The notes below the pieces were generated by a model. The model saw nothing but the letters and a program-made list of their open reading frames with translations. It made no database searches and had not been told where the DNA came from. A DNA stretch of 64,000 nucleotides from the NCBI GenBank assembly GCA_900771345.1, contig CAAGNQ010000010.1, positions 12,786 through 76,785 of the forward strand, read 5' to 3'. This stretch comes from Clostridia bacterium. GTDB lineage: Bacteria; Bacillota; Clostridia; Christensenellales; Borkfalkiaceae. Below are positions 28,151-37,133 of the stretch, in pieces (the stretch's first letter is position 1; every line of letters starts with the position of its first letter). Position numbers and translations under genes: made by a program.

Positions 28151-29170
28151 TTATTTTTCCTCTATTGGCTCTTGCATAGCAAGTTTTTCGGTAATTTTTT
28201 GAGCAATATCAAAGTTCGCATATTCATAAGCTTGCAAAACAGCCACTTTCATAGCCGTACGCCCTGACGAGCCGTGCGCTTTGATTACTGCCTTATTTAC
28301 CCCCAAGAACAACGCGCCACCATAGTTATTATAATCAAGTTTTGCTTTTAGTTTTTTGAAGGTCTTTTTCAAGAACAATCCACCTATTTTGCCCATAAAT
28401 GACGAGTAAATGCCACTTTTAATCATCTTTAGCATATTTTTTACTGCGCCTTCGGTAGATTTTATGGCGATATTTCCACTAAACCCGTCGCTAATCACAA
28501 CGTCAATATCCCCTGAAAGAATATCTCTTCCTTCCATATTTCCAACAAAGTTTATGCCTTTAGCATTCTTTAAAAGTGGAAATACCTCGTGGTTTAACAT
28601 ATTTCCCTTTTCGTCTTCCGTTCCGTTAGATAAGAGGGCAACCTTTGGATTTTTTACCCCTAGTGCCTCTGCATAAACAGAGCCCATTATTGCAAACTGG
28701 AAGAGGTTTATGCTCTTGCAGTCTGCATTTGCGCCAGAATCCATTAAAAATACCCTCTTGTTATCAATAACGGTCGGCATAATCGGGCAAAGCGCAGGGC
28801 GATTTACCCCCTTTATTCTTCCGAGTTTAAGCGTTGCGCCTACTAAAACTGCTCCCGTTGAGCCGGCAGAAACAAAGGCTTTAGCATCTTCATTCTCCTT
28901 TAGTTCCTTAAACGCTACGCAAATAGAACTATTTGGCTTTCTCCTAACGGCAACCGTTGGCTCTTCTTCGCAAGTAATAACGTCAGGCGCGTCTAAAATT
29001 TCTATACGGCCCTCGTCATACTTAAAATTCTTTAGTTTCTCACTAATCTCATCTTGCTTACCGACCAAAACGGCAGTAAAACCTTGCGTTTGATTAACGG
29101 CGTCAACAGTTCCCTCAATCACTGCGTTTGGCGAGTTATCTCCACCGAAAGCATCTATCAAAATTTTCAT
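28151..29170 (-). CDS. plsX: Phosphate acyltransferase PlsX
   Basis: A 339-aa enzyme that converts acyl-ACP to acyl-phosphate for phospholipid synthesis. IDAFGGDNSPNAVIEG at the N-terminus, SAGSTGAVLVGATLKLGRIKGV, PTVIDNKRVFLMDSGAN and SDGFSGNIAIKSTEG are the family blocks. In many Firmicutes fabD, fabG and acpP stand between plsX and rnc; here rnc follows after 3 bases. Confidence 0.96.
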   Translation of the reverse strand: MKILIDAFGGDNSPNAVIEGTVDAVNQTQGFTAVLVGKQDEISEKLKNFKYDEGRIEILDAPDVITCEEEPTVAVRRKPNSSICVAFKELKENEDAKAFVSAGSTGAVLVGATLKLGRIKGVNRPALCPIMPTVIDNKRVFLMDSGANADCKSINLFQFAIMGSVYAEALGVKNPKVALLSNGTEDEKGNMLNHEVFPLLKNAKGINFVGNMEGRDILSGDIDVVISDGFSGNIAIKSTEGAVKNMLKMIKSGIYSSFMGKIGGLFLKKTFKKLKAKLDYNNYGGALFLGVNKAVIKAHGSSGRTAMKVAVLQAYEYANFDIAQKITEKLAMQEPIEEK

Positions 29171-29188
29171 AAATTTTCTCTCTTTTAA

Positions 29189-30580
29189 TTAGTTTTCAAG
29201 CGTTCCAACCGTTCTTGGGAATGGCAACACGTCACGAATATTCGATATACCCGTTAAATACATTATCATTCTCTCAAATCCTAAACCAAATCCAGCGTGA
29301 ATAACGCCACCGTATTTTCTTAAATCAAGATAAGAAGAATAATCCTCTTTATTTAGTCCACATTCAGCCATTCTTTGCTCTAAGATTTCCATTCTTTCTT
29401 CTCTTTGGCTTCCACCAATGAGTTCGCCTATTCCTGGAACTAATAGGTCGCTTGCGGCAACAGTTTTCTTATCGTCGTTAAGCCTCATATAGAAAGCCTT
29501 AATATCCTTTGGATAATCGGTCAAAAATACCGGCTTTTTGAAAACTTCTTCAGTTATATAGCGTTCGTGTTCACTTTGAAGGTCAGCACCCCAGTAAACA
29601 GGTGCAGAAAATCTGTCTTTTACTTTTTCTAAAATCGCAATAGCCTCTGTATAGGTTAAACGCTTAAATTCGTTATTTCTAACGTTATTAAGTCTTTCAA
29701 TAAGTCCGTTATCTACAAATTGGTTTAGGAAATTGATTTCTTCCTTGCAAGTATTCATAACCCTTTCAATGATATACTTAACCATAGCCTCAGCACAGTC
29801 CATATCGTCAGAAAGGTCAGCAAAAGCAAGTTCAGGCTCTATCATCCAAAACTCTGCCGCGTGACGAACGGTATTAGAGTGCTCTGCTCTAAAAGTCGGC
29901 CCAAAGGTATAAACGTTAGAGTAAGCCATTGCAAAATTCTCTACGTCAAGTTGACCTGAAACGGTTAGGCTTGCTTTTTTCTGGAAAAAGTCCTTTGCGT
30001 AGTCTGCCTTGCCGTCAAAAGTAGGAAGATTATCAAGGTCTAAAGTTGTAACCTGAAACATAGCGCCTGCTCCCTCGCAGTCGCTCCCCGTTATTATAGG
30101 AGTATGAACGTAAACGAATCCCCTTTCGTTAAAGAAACTGTGAATAGCAAACGCCGCCTCGCTTCTAATCTTAAACACTGCGTTAAAGGTATTAGTTCTA
30201 GGGCGCAAATGAGGCATAGTTCTTAAAAACTCTAACGTATGCCTTTTCTTTTGAAGAGGATAGTCAGGCGTTGAAGGCCCTAAAACCTCCACGCTATCAG
30301 CACTTATCTCGAAAGGCTGTTTATTCTCAGGTGTTAAAATAAGAGTACCGGTAACCTTTAATGCAGCGCCTACGTTTTGTTTTGCAATCTCATCATAGTT
30401 AGCGATTTTTTCTCTTGAAAAAACCACTTGACAGTTCTTAAAATACGAACCGTCGTTAAGTTCTATAAAACCGAACGACTTGCTGTCTCTAATCGTTCTT
30501 GCCCAACCACAAACTGTAACGCTTGCGTTTTCAAAATCTTTAGGTGAAGTAAAAATTTTCTTTAATTGTGTTCTTTCCAT
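29189..30580 (-). CDS. asnS: Asparagine--tRNA ligase AsnS
   Basis: A 463-aa class IIb synthetase. The ATG at 30580 gives [10 protein letters not shown] and has a GAAGG site; the open frame runs 16 codons further upstream but that part overlaps the promoter region. An N-terminal OB-fold (about 17-110) is followed by [17 protein letters not shown], the class II motif 2 region [21 protein letters not shown] and motif 3 [15 protein letters not shown]. It heads the asnS-plsX-rnc-smc-ftsY unit. Confidence 0.95.
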   Translation of the reverse strand: MERTQLKKIFTSPKDFENASVTVCGWARTIRDSKSFGFIELNDGSYFKNCQVVFSREKIANYDEIAKQNVGAALKVTGTLILTPENKQPFEISADSVEVLGPSTPDYPLQKKRHTLEFLRTMPHLRPRTNTFNAVFKIRSEAAFAIHSFFNERGFVYVHTPIITGSDCEGAGAMFQVTTLDLDNLPTFDGKADYAKDFFQKKASLTVSGQLDVENFAMAYSNVYTFGPTFRAEHSNTVRHAAEFWMIEPELAFADLSDDMDCAEAMVKYIIERVMNTCKEEINFLNQFVDNGLIERLNNVRNNEFKRLTYTEAIAILEKVKDRFSAPVYWGADLQSEHERYITEEVFKKPVFLTDYPKDIKAFYMRLNDDKKTVAASDLLVPGIGELIGGSQREERMEILEQRMAECGLNKEDYSSYLDLRKYGGVIHAGFGLGFERMIMYLTGISNIRDVLPFPRTVGTLEN

Positions 30581-30618
30581 AATTGCACCTTCGCTATTAT
30601 TTAAAATTATACTTATAT

Positions 30619-30647
30619 ATTGTAACATTATTTACACTTTTTTTCAA
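30619..30647 (-). promoter_or_regulatory. Promoter of asnS-plsX-rnc-smc-ftsY
   Basis: TTGAAA, a 17-base spacer and TACAAT reading leftward, about 40 bases before the asnS ATG. The leader is too short for a T-box. Confidence 0.78.
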
Positions 30648-30719
30648 GAAAATTTACAAACATTTTCCATTATACAACTTAGAATAATCTAAATTTTCCA
30701 TTAAAATATTTAAAAATTA

Positions 30720-30747
30720 AAAACGCAACCTTTTTTTGTTGCGTTTT
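30720..30747 (-). terminator. Terminator after the GNAT-like gene
   Basis: A 10-bp stem AAAACGCAAC / GTTGCGTTTT with an 8-base loop. The T-rich 3' arm plus following TT/AA/TTTTT gives a plausible tail on the - strand. Confidence 0.75.
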
Positions 30748-30752
30748 TATCA

Positions 30753-31892
30753 TTATGCATCTAATTTGTCAATACTTTTCTTATACGTTTGACGGTGTTT
30801 TATTACCTCATAGTCTGCAAACTTCCACTGTTGATGTATGTTATAATTATCTTCTAGCGTTGGGTTTGACTCAAGATAGGTTATCCCATCTTCAATAACG
30901 TTGTTCATTATTCTGTTTATAACTATTGCATTAATGCCAGTATTTTGATATTTCTTCTTTACGCCAATTAGCGCCATCTCTAATTCTTTAGGTTTCTTAA
31001 TAGATTTTAATACGCCTATCCAACCTAGTGGGAAGAGTTTACCACGATGTTTTACAAGTGGCTCACAAATTGACGGCAATACAATTCCAAATGCAGCCAC
31101 TTCTTGGTTTTTATCGACCAAAATACTTATGTATCTTGGGTTTATTATAGTTGCAAACTGCGATAAAACGTTATCTATCGCCTTCCCCTCAACAGGTACG
31201 TATCCGTCAAGATGACCGTAAGCCTCGTTAAGAGTTTCAAATAACTGCGCGCCATATTTTTTTATAATCAGCCTAAGTGGCATTGTTTCTGAAACGTCAA
31301 CAACGTCTAACCTGTTTTTAAGCCTTTCTGAAAACTTAACTATTCTCTCATATGGCTCTTTTGGAATAGCAAATCTTCTTTCGCACCATTTAGATTCATC
31401 CTCAAATCCTAATTCTGCCATTCTTTTTGCAAAGTAAGGGTATGAATAGTTGGTTGCATAAGTAGAGCGAATGTCAAAACCTTGAGTTAGCATTCCCTCT
31501 CTATCAGTATCGTTAAATCCCCAAGGCCCGTGCATAATTTGCATGCCGTTCTCAAACCCAAACTTTTCAACAGCGCCAAGGAGTGCTCTAAAAACTTCCT
31601 CGTCATCAATGCATTCAAACCTTGAAAACCTTATGTACTTTTTCCCTGATAGTTGGTTTTCTTTTTTATTTATAAGCCCTGCTATTCTGCCTACGAGTTT
31701 CCCATCTTTATAAGCGAGAAAAGCCTTATAATCATTGTCTTTTAGACTGAAATTCTTTTTAGGATTAAAAGTCGCCATCTCATCACTTCTAAGCGACGGC
31801 ACGTAATATGGGCAATCTTTATATAAAATTACAGGATACTTCGCAAACTTGCGCATCTGCCTTTTAGTTTTAACTTCTTCAATTACTACCAT
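30753..31892 (-). CDS. GNAT-fold acetyltransferase-like protein (specific function unknown)
   Basis: A 379-aa protein. The N-terminal 130 residues look like a GNAT-type domain (KDCPYYVPSLR, then FLAYKDGKLVGRIAGLINKK), and the C-terminal part (ELEMALIGVKKKYQNTGINAIVINRIMNN) resembles the acetyl-CoA-binding segment of a second GNAT-like domain. Similar large proteins are widespread in Clostridia and Bacteroidetes and are annotated only as hypothetical or N-acetyltransferase. No substrate can be proposed. It forms its own unit bounded by a terminator. Confidence 0.6.
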   Translation of the reverse strand: MVVIEEVKTKRQMRKFAKYPVILYKDCPYYVPSLRSDEMATFNPKKNFSLKDNDYKAFLAYKDGKLVGRIAGLINKKENQLSGKKYIRFSRFECIDDEEVFRALLGAVEKFGFENGMQIMHGPWGFNDTDREGMLTQGFDIRSTYATNYSYPYFAKRMAELGFEDESKWCERRFAIPKEPYERIVKFSERLKNRLDVVDVSETMPLRLIIKKYGAQLFETLNEAYGHLDGYVPVEGKAIDNVLSQFATIINPRYISILVDKNQEVAAFGIVLPSICEPLVKHRGKLFPLGWIGVLKSIKKPKELEMALIGVKKKYQNTGINAIVINRIMNNVIEDGITYLESNPTLEDNYNIHQQWKFADYEVIKHRQTYKKSIDKLDA

Positions 31893-31966
31893 AATTTTTC
31901 CTACCGTTATAAACTTTTTCCCTACAATTATAATACATTTCTATCTAAAACACAAGCAAATAAAAA

Positions 31967-32000
31967 AATAAAATCCCCCAGCGAGCTAGAGAATTTTATT
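31967..32000 (-). terminator. Terminator after the 40-aa ORF
   Basis: Reading leftward, AATAAAATTCTCTAGC pairs with GCTGGGGGATTTTATT through a continuous stem of about 15 bp that uses three G-U pairs, then TTTTTTTATTT. It marks the end of the transcript that carries the 40-aa ORF. Confidence 0.75.
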
Positions 32001-32011
32001 GTTCTTTAACT

Positions 32012-32134
32012 TTATTCTTTTTCCTGAGTTTCTCTCACAATTTTTGGTGGCACTTCGTCTTTTAGCGCCATAATATACGCATTATATTCTTCGTCAGTCA
32101 GTTTTATAACCTTATTTTTTTTCTTCTTTGACAT
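32012..32134 (-). CDS. Small 40-aa basic/acidic protein, unknown
   Basis: The ATG at 32134 is preceded by a near-perfect GGAGG with 6-base spacing (GGAGGTTATTATG) and the frame runs 40 codons to TAA just before a terminator. The product begins MSKKKKNK, then has the acidic stretch KLTDEEYNAY, and ends in alternating charges. A weak promoter (TTAGCA, 18-base spacer, TATAAT at 32181-32210) lies upstream. Translation signals and bracketing terminator make it a real gene more likely than chance; no family is recognised. Confidence 0.6.
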   Translation of the reverse strand: MSKKKKNKVIKLTDEEYNAYIMALKDEVPPKIVRETQEKE

Positions 32135-32206
32135 AATAACCTCCATAAACTATACGCTTATTATCGTCAATCAGAGAAAAATTATAACCTTTTCATAATT
32201 AAAATG

Positions 32207-33040
32207 CTAATTAATAATCTTTGTGTTTTTTATGTTTTTAATTTTTTTATAGGTTTTATCTGCTGAAAAATCACGCTCTTTATCGTAAGTTCCACCGAGT
32301 GCCTCGATAGCAAATCGAAGTTCTGTAAACTCTGCGTAACTAATCTTTTGGCTTTCAATCGCCGTCATTAAAAAAGGGATTGCCCTCTCGTCACCATACT
32401 TTGAAAGATATGTCGCGTAAAGAGGCGTATTTTCTTGATGCTTGCAAAATTCTGCAACTAGAATGTCAAAAACCCTATCGTCCTTTTTGCAGTTAGACAA
32501 AATTTCCGTTAAGTTTGCCTTCTTATCCTCGCTAACCTCCTTAAACTGGGATAAAATCTGCTCCTTAACTTCATCTGCCATTTGCGATAAAAGTTCTGTT
32601 GCCAGTTCACAAATAGTCTGGCTGTAATCAAACAAAACAAACTCAAGATATCTATTTTTTGCTTTTTTGGATTGCATATCGCCAAGCATATTCATAAGAT
32701 AAACTATAAATTCCTCGTTATCGTCTTTTTTTAGTCCGTCAACTAAAGCATCCTCGTTTTTAGGTTCTGAAGTTATCGCTTCGCACAAAAAATCAGAAAC
32801 GGCAATTCCACTTTCAATATGCTCGTATAAGCACTCTAAAAGTTGCTCGCCCGAAAAACCCTTATAGTAGGTGTTTGGCGTTTTGCCATCTAGTTCTTTT
32901 AGTTTTTCGTCGCCAAATTTTTCGTAAAGTTTGGGGATTTGATTCTCAATCTCTTCCGGCTTAACTTTGCCTATGTTAGCGTAAACGAAGTCAGAAATAT
33001 ATTTATCAAAAAGTTGGTCTAAATCAATTATTTTAATCAT
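32207..33040 (-). CDS. Helical-repeat protein of unknown function
   Basis: A 277-aa protein starting at the ATG at 33040 (MIKIIDLDQLFDKY), which has a GAGGAGAG site; the open frame extends 19 codons upstream into the TPR gene. The sequence is strongly acidic and helical, with HEAT-like pairs (ATELLSQMADEVKEQIL, and AIPFLMTAIESQKISYAEF). No signal peptide or membrane segment is seen. It overlaps the TPR gene by 8 bases, so the two are translationally coupled and probably work together. I do not recognise a named family. Confidence 0.65.
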   Translation of the reverse strand: MIKIIDLDQLFDKYISDFVYANIGKVKPEEIENQIPKLYEKFGDEKLKELDGKTPNTYYKGFSGEQLLECLYEHIESGIAVSDFLCEAITSEPKNEDALVDGLKKDDNEEFIVYLMNMLGDMQSKKAKNRYLEFVLFDYSQTICELATELLSQMADEVKEQILSQFKEVSEDKKANLTEILSNCKKDDRVFDILVAEFCKHQENTPLYATYLSKYGDERAIPFLMTAIESQKISYAEFTELRFAIEALGGTYDKERDFSADKTYKKIKNIKNTKIIN

Positions 33041-34715
33041 TTTTCTCTCCTCTATAAATGCTTTGTAGTTTATGCAGTTTTTCTGTAGAAATATCAAAAA
33101 GTTTTTTTACGTCCTTTTCGTTTTTAACCCACTTAAACTTACACTCTGACAAAAGAAATCCAGCCAATTCTTCGTTTGTTACGTCAGCCTCGGTTATTAT
33201 GCCCGAAAACGCGTGGAAAATCCTGTCGATTGTTGTCCCTATAATATCCAAGTTTTCCGACTCCCAAAACACAACTCTTGCCATACAGAGTGCATATGCT
33301 GAAAAATAAATCTCGCCATCCTCTGCGCGCTCGCAATCGAGTTTTTTAGGTTTAATTTTAAGATAAAAATTCCCTACCGTAACGCCAAATTTTTCCTTCC
33401 TTCCCATCGCAATAAATATGTAGATTAAAACCCTTTTAGTTTCTTCGCGAATTTCAGGGTCTAGTAGGGTGTTTTTAATGGTTTTTATGCAGTAAGGATT
33501 GTTGCAAGTCGAAAGAATAAACAGCGCGTCCCTTGTTACCTGCCCTTCCGAGCAAAAAAGCGCCCATTCTATCATTTGCCTAACTTCTTTTTTCTTTAAT
33601 TGCCCGATTATTTTTACAGGCTCTAGCGCAATCTTTCTAATACTCTCAATATATCTTTTAACAACCTTTTTAGGCAGTTCTTTTTCGTATTTTAAGGGCA
33701 AAATCTTGGCGTCTTTCTGCTCGCCGTCAGAGAGTTCTTTAGCAAGATTTAAATAGAAATAAACGACGTTATCGTCGGGATTAATCATAAGCGAATACTT
33801 AAATTGCTCGTATGCCTTTTGGTATTCATATAGATTTAAAAATGAAATACCGTAGAAAAATCTCATAGAAATTTCATAAGGTCTTTCTTCAACGATTTTT
33901 TCAAGGCATTGATTTGCAGTTTTATGGTCACCCCTTTCTATCGCACAAGTAGCCAAGTTATACTCTTCGCCTTTCGCGCTCTTTCTAGATTGAAGGGCTT
34001 TTTGATAATAAAACTCAGCGTTTTCTATATCTTTCTTCATACTGCAAACAGTAGAGAGATGGCAATAGGCAATAACGTTTTCGCCGTTTATTTCGAGCGA
34101 CTGCCTGCAGACCTTTTCGGCAGTTTCAAAATCCTCCGTCATATAACTTGCTAAAGCAAGTTCGCCACTCGTTTCTTCAGAGCGAATAGAATAAGGGATA
34201 TTCTCTAGTTGCTTTTTCGCCTCGTTAAACGCACCGATAGCCAAAAAATGCTTGGCAGTTTTTATATTGTGAGAATAATCTGCCCTTTCAAAAGGATAAA
34301 CTAATCGGTATGCTGACTTTCTTAACTCCTCGCCCGAAAAAAAATCGATAATTTCCTGGTCAAGTCCTTCTTTAGAAATATGCCCGTCCACGTCTAATTT
34401 CTTATGAAAATAAAAACTTGAAGTCCAAAAATTATCCAAATAAAAGTAATTTATCGCTAGTTCCTCATACGCTATCGAAATCTTGTCTTTTGGCGCTTTG
34501 TCAATATACAAAAACCAAAACTTATTAGACAGGTCGTATAACCCCATATCAGAATAGAGATAGGCAATATCCATAATAACTTGATAATTTTCCGAAACGC
34601 TTCGTGCAGAAAACAAAAAACCAAGCGCACCGAAAAAATCTCCTTTTTCGGCGTGCTTTTCTGCTAGGTTTCTATATCTATTTTGGTCAATAACAAAGTT
34701 TAATACTTTTCCCAT
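33033..34715 (-). CDS. TPR-repeat protein of unknown function
   Basis: A 560-aa cytoplasmic protein. Tetratricopeptide-like pairs are seen through about residues 15-330, for example NVIAYCHLSTVCSMKKDIENA, EEYNLATCAIERGDHKTA and ISMRFFYGISFLNLYEYQKA, each shown as part of a 34-residue unit. The C-terminal 200 residues are a helical region without recognisable repeats. It starts 3 bases after the hslO stop and overlaps the next gene. The pair may act as a scaffold, but the role is unknown. Confidence 0.72.
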   Translation of the reverse strand: MGKVLNFVIDQNRYRNLAEKHAEKGDFFGALGFLFSARSVSENYQVIMDIAYLYSDMGLYDLSNKFWFLYIDKAPKDKISIAYEELAINYFYLDNFWTSSFYFHKKLDVDGHISKEGLDQEIIDFFSGEELRKSAYRLVYPFERADYSHNIKTAKHFLAIGAFNEAKKQLENIPYSIRSEETSGELALASYMTEDFETAEKVCRQSLEINGENVIAYCHLSTVCSMKKDIENAEFYYQKALQSRKSAKGEEYNLATCAIERGDHKTANQCLEKIVEERPYEISMRFFYGISFLNLYEYQKAYEQFKYSLMINPDDNVVYFYLNLAKELSDGEQKDAKILPLKYEKELPKKVVKRYIESIRKIALEPVKIIGQLKKKEVRQMIEWALFCSEGQVTRDALFILSTCNNPYCIKTIKNTLLDPEIREETKRVLIYIFIAMGRKEKFGVTVGNFYLKIKPKKLDCERAEDGEIYFSAYALCMARVVFWESENLDIIGTTIDRIFHAFSGIITEADVTNEELAGFLLSECKFKWVKNEKDVKKLFDISTEKLHKLQSIYRGEKND

Positions 34716-34718
34716 CTT

Positions 34719-35576
34719 TTACTTAAAAAACTCGTCAACGTCCTTTTCGCTAAATACGTACTTTTTATTACAAAACTGGCAATCTACCGTAATATTTCCC
34801 TGCTTTTTCACTATGTCTAAAAGTTCGTCTTTCCCTAGAGAAATCAAAACCTTTTCAATGTACTCTTTATTACAAAGGCAGTTATACTTTGGCTGATATT
34901 TTGTAACCTTTACCTCTCCAATAAACTTATCTATAATACCTTCAGCGCCTATTTGCTCGATAAAAGTAGAAAGATTGCCGAGTTGACTCATAACGTCTTC
35001 TGCCATGCAAATTGCGCTATCACTTGCGTTTGGCATAACCTGCATTATAACCCCACCTGCTCCAACGCAAGTGCAATCAGTCCCAATCTTGACGCCTAGA
35101 GCAATAGCAGTAGGTTGTTGCTCACTATAGGCATAGTATGCAGTGAAATCCTCTGCAATTTCGCCCGTAACAAGTTCTGCACTTCCAGAATAAGGGTCCT
35201 TAAGTCCCATACTCCTCACAACCGTAAGCCTTCCATTTTTGCCAACGCAAGCGCCAACGTCAAGTTTTCCGTCTGCACGAAGTGGTAGGTCAACCTGAGG
35301 GTTATCAATAAATCCTCGCATGTCCAAATTCCCGTTTCCACAAACGGTAATTTTTCCACCTGCACCGTCTCCAGCAATGGTAACAGATAGTTTATCCCTA
35401 TCGTTTTTTAGATTGCTTGCCATAAAAGTACAAACGGTCAGCGTTCTGCCGAGCGCAGCGGCTGCAACGGGTGATAAATTGTGAATCTTAATAGCCTCGT
35501 TTACCATATCGGTAGTATCCAATACGGATAGCGATATTTCATCATTAAAAATAAGACCTTTGAAAAGTTTATTCAA
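34719..35576 (-). CDS. hslO: Redox-regulated chaperone Hsp33
   Basis: A 285-aa holdase activated by oxidation. The C-terminal zinc-binding cysteines are seen as CLC near residue 233 and CQFC near 266, the redox switch of the family. The core has ALGRTLTVCTFMASNLK and GGVIMQVMPNAS. The start is TTG at 35576, preceded by AAGGAG at 7-base spacing; no in-frame ATG exists before the conserved region. It leads into the TPR gene. Confidence 0.95.
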   Translation of the reverse strand: MNKLFKGLIFNDEISLSVLDTTDMVNEAIKIHNLSPVAAAALGRTLTVCTFMASNLKNDRDKLSVTIAGDGAGGKITVCGNGNLDMRGFIDNPQVDLPLRADGKLDVGACVGKNGRLTVVRSMGLKDPYSGSAELVTGEIAEDFTAYYAYSEQQPTAIALGVKIGTDCTCVGAGGVIMQVMPNASDSAICMAEDVMSQLGNLSTFIEQIGAEGIIDKFIGEVKVTKYQPKYNCLCNKEYIEKVLISLGKDELLDIVKKQGNITVDCQFCNKKYVFSEKDVDEFFK

Positions 35577-35611
35577 AATTGTTCTCCTTAAAAAATACCA
35601 TATAACTTATC

Positions 35612-35641
35612 AAAGACGCCTTTGTTTTCAAGGGCGTCTTT
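35612..35641 (-). terminator. Hairpin after the DUF624-like gene
   Basis: A 9-bp GC-rich stem AAAGACGCC / GGCGTCTTT with a 12-base loop directly after the stop codon. The T-tail is short, so efficiency is uncertain. Confidence 0.6.
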
Positions 35642-35645
35642 AAAA

Positions 35646-36914
35646 CTACTTATTTCTATTGCGCTTAGCAAGTTCTCTCTTAGCCTTTTCTATGCGCTTA
35701 TCTCTTTCCTCTCTATCCTTTTCGTTTAATGCCTCTTGCTGTCTAATAGCCACAAACTCAGGGTCGTTTAAGTGCTCCTCAACGTACTTTTTATGTTCGT
35801 CATACATAGCCTGTTTGCTTTGGTTTAACTTAACAATATCGTTCCTACTAAATGATGAAGGAAGTTCTGCAAGTTTAATATCGTCGTCAGTAATCGGTTT
35901 AATAGGTCTTGAATTAAGAGTGCTATGCGCTGTGAGTGCAATTTGTTCTCTATACTTTTTAAGAGATTCAGAATTGCTCTCTTTAACCTTTTCGTAAATA
36001 CCCTTATTCTTTTTCGCACCGTCAACCTTATCGTTAATAAATTTATCAAATGCCCACTGACTGAAATCCGTCCAAACGAGGAAAAATATCGACAACCCTA
36101 TTAGAAGAATAACCATTATACCGATTGAAGCAATAAAAGAAGGCAATAGCAATAATAAGAAGGGAATACTTCCTAATATCAAAAAGAATATCGACTGTGG
36201 AAACAAGCCTACGGTAAATAGAAGAGAGTTTTTAAAAAGGTGCTTAAACTTCATATCATAAGTAACGCTCATCGTTATCATATGAAAGGTCATTATTGAA
36301 AAAAATGCAAGTATCACGTAAGAAAAAACTTCAGAAAACTTAAATATCCAAGCGCTTTTTATCCCCATAGTGTAACTCTGTTTTGCAAGAGACGCCGAGA
36401 GCATAGTAATATAAAACACAACTGAATACACCAAGCATACTAGGCAAATTTGTTTAAAGTTCTGTTTAATACCCCTCCAGAAATCGTTTGAAACAAAAAT
36501 TCCCTCCGTCCAAACCATATTCCTTATAACGTAAGCGCCACCTGAAATACCAACGGATGCAATTAAAAGTACAATCGGTAGCAATAAATACACCGTAAGA
36601 TTAACGTTAAAAACTATGTTTTCCGAAAAACCGACGAGTGACGGTGGAGATAAATACCCTACCCCAAACACTTGAGAGAACGGATAAATAGACCCGTAAC
36701 TAGATAGCGTAACGTATCTAAATAATAAAAGCGCAATTAAGGGAATAAAGAATAAAAGCATTAAGAGATTTATAATAACGAGTTTACCAAACCTTCCTTT
36801 TAAAATATCCCAAAAAAGTTCCCATCTATTAGATGGCAACGACGCTCTTGCATACGTCTCGGACTTTTCTTTCCCGAGCATAAGCCTATCAATAAAACCT
36901 AGTTTCTTCGCCAT
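35646..36914 (-). CDS. DUF624 (YesL)-like integral membrane protein
   Basis: A 422-aa membrane protein. The ATG at 36914 has a GGAG site with 6-base spacing; a TTG four codons upstream would destroy that site. Six hydrophobic helices run from about residue 45 to 285 and are followed by a charged tail of about 130 residues rich in K, E and R. The pattern WELFWDILKGRFGKLVIINLLML and a later GIKQNFKQ resemble DUF624 proteins, but it is about twice their usual length. Function unknown. Confidence 0.55.
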   Translation of the reverse strand: MAKKLGFIDRLMLGKEKSETYARASLPSNRWELFWDILKGRFGKLVIINLLMLLFFIPLIALLLFRYVTLSSYGSIYPFSQVFGVGYLSPPSLVGFSENIVFNVNLTVYLLLPIVLLIASVGISGGAYVIRNMVWTEGIFVSNDFWRGIKQNFKQICLVCLVYSVVFYITMLSASLAKQSYTMGIKSAWIFKFSEVFSYVILAFFSIMTFHMITMSVTYDMKFKHLFKNSLLFTVGLFPQSIFFLILGSIPFLLLLLPSFIASIGIMVILLIGLSIFFLVWTDFSQWAFDKFINDKVDGAKKNKGIYEKVKESNSESLKKYREQIALTAHSTLNSRPIKPITDDDIKLAELPSSFSRNDIVKLNQSKQAMYDEHKKYVEEHLNDPEFVAIRQQEALNEKDREERDKRIEKAKRELAKRNRNK

Positions 36915-37133
36915 TATCTTCTCCAAACAAAACGTTTAACGTATGCACAATTATACTAAAAATCAATTAATGTCCGTTTTTTTACAATAGTGCATTATTA
37001 GTTAATATTTAGTTTACACTAAAACGCCTTTTTTTACAAATAAAAATCGCATATATGTAAAAAAAACTTTACTTTTTTTAATAAGTTTGTTAAACTATTC
37101 TATATATTATTTGTAGGAGTATTTATATTAAGT
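36915..37133. promoter_or_regulatory. Divergent AT-rich promoter region between the DUF624-like gene and asd
   Basis: Leftward, CGGACA, a 17-base spacer and TATAAT fit a promoter for the membrane protein. Rightward, TTTACT at 37068, a 17-base spacer and TAAACT are a weak candidate for the asd operon. The asd leader is too short for a lysine riboswitch and none of that aptamer is seen. Confidence 0.4.

Noticed and set aside
30581..30752. T-box leader in front of asnS
   Set aside because: The transcript leader is only about 40 bases and no T-box sequence or specifier stem is visible.
36927..37133. Lysine riboswitch in front of the asd-dapA-dapB operon
   Set aside because: The space is too short and none of the aptamer core is found.
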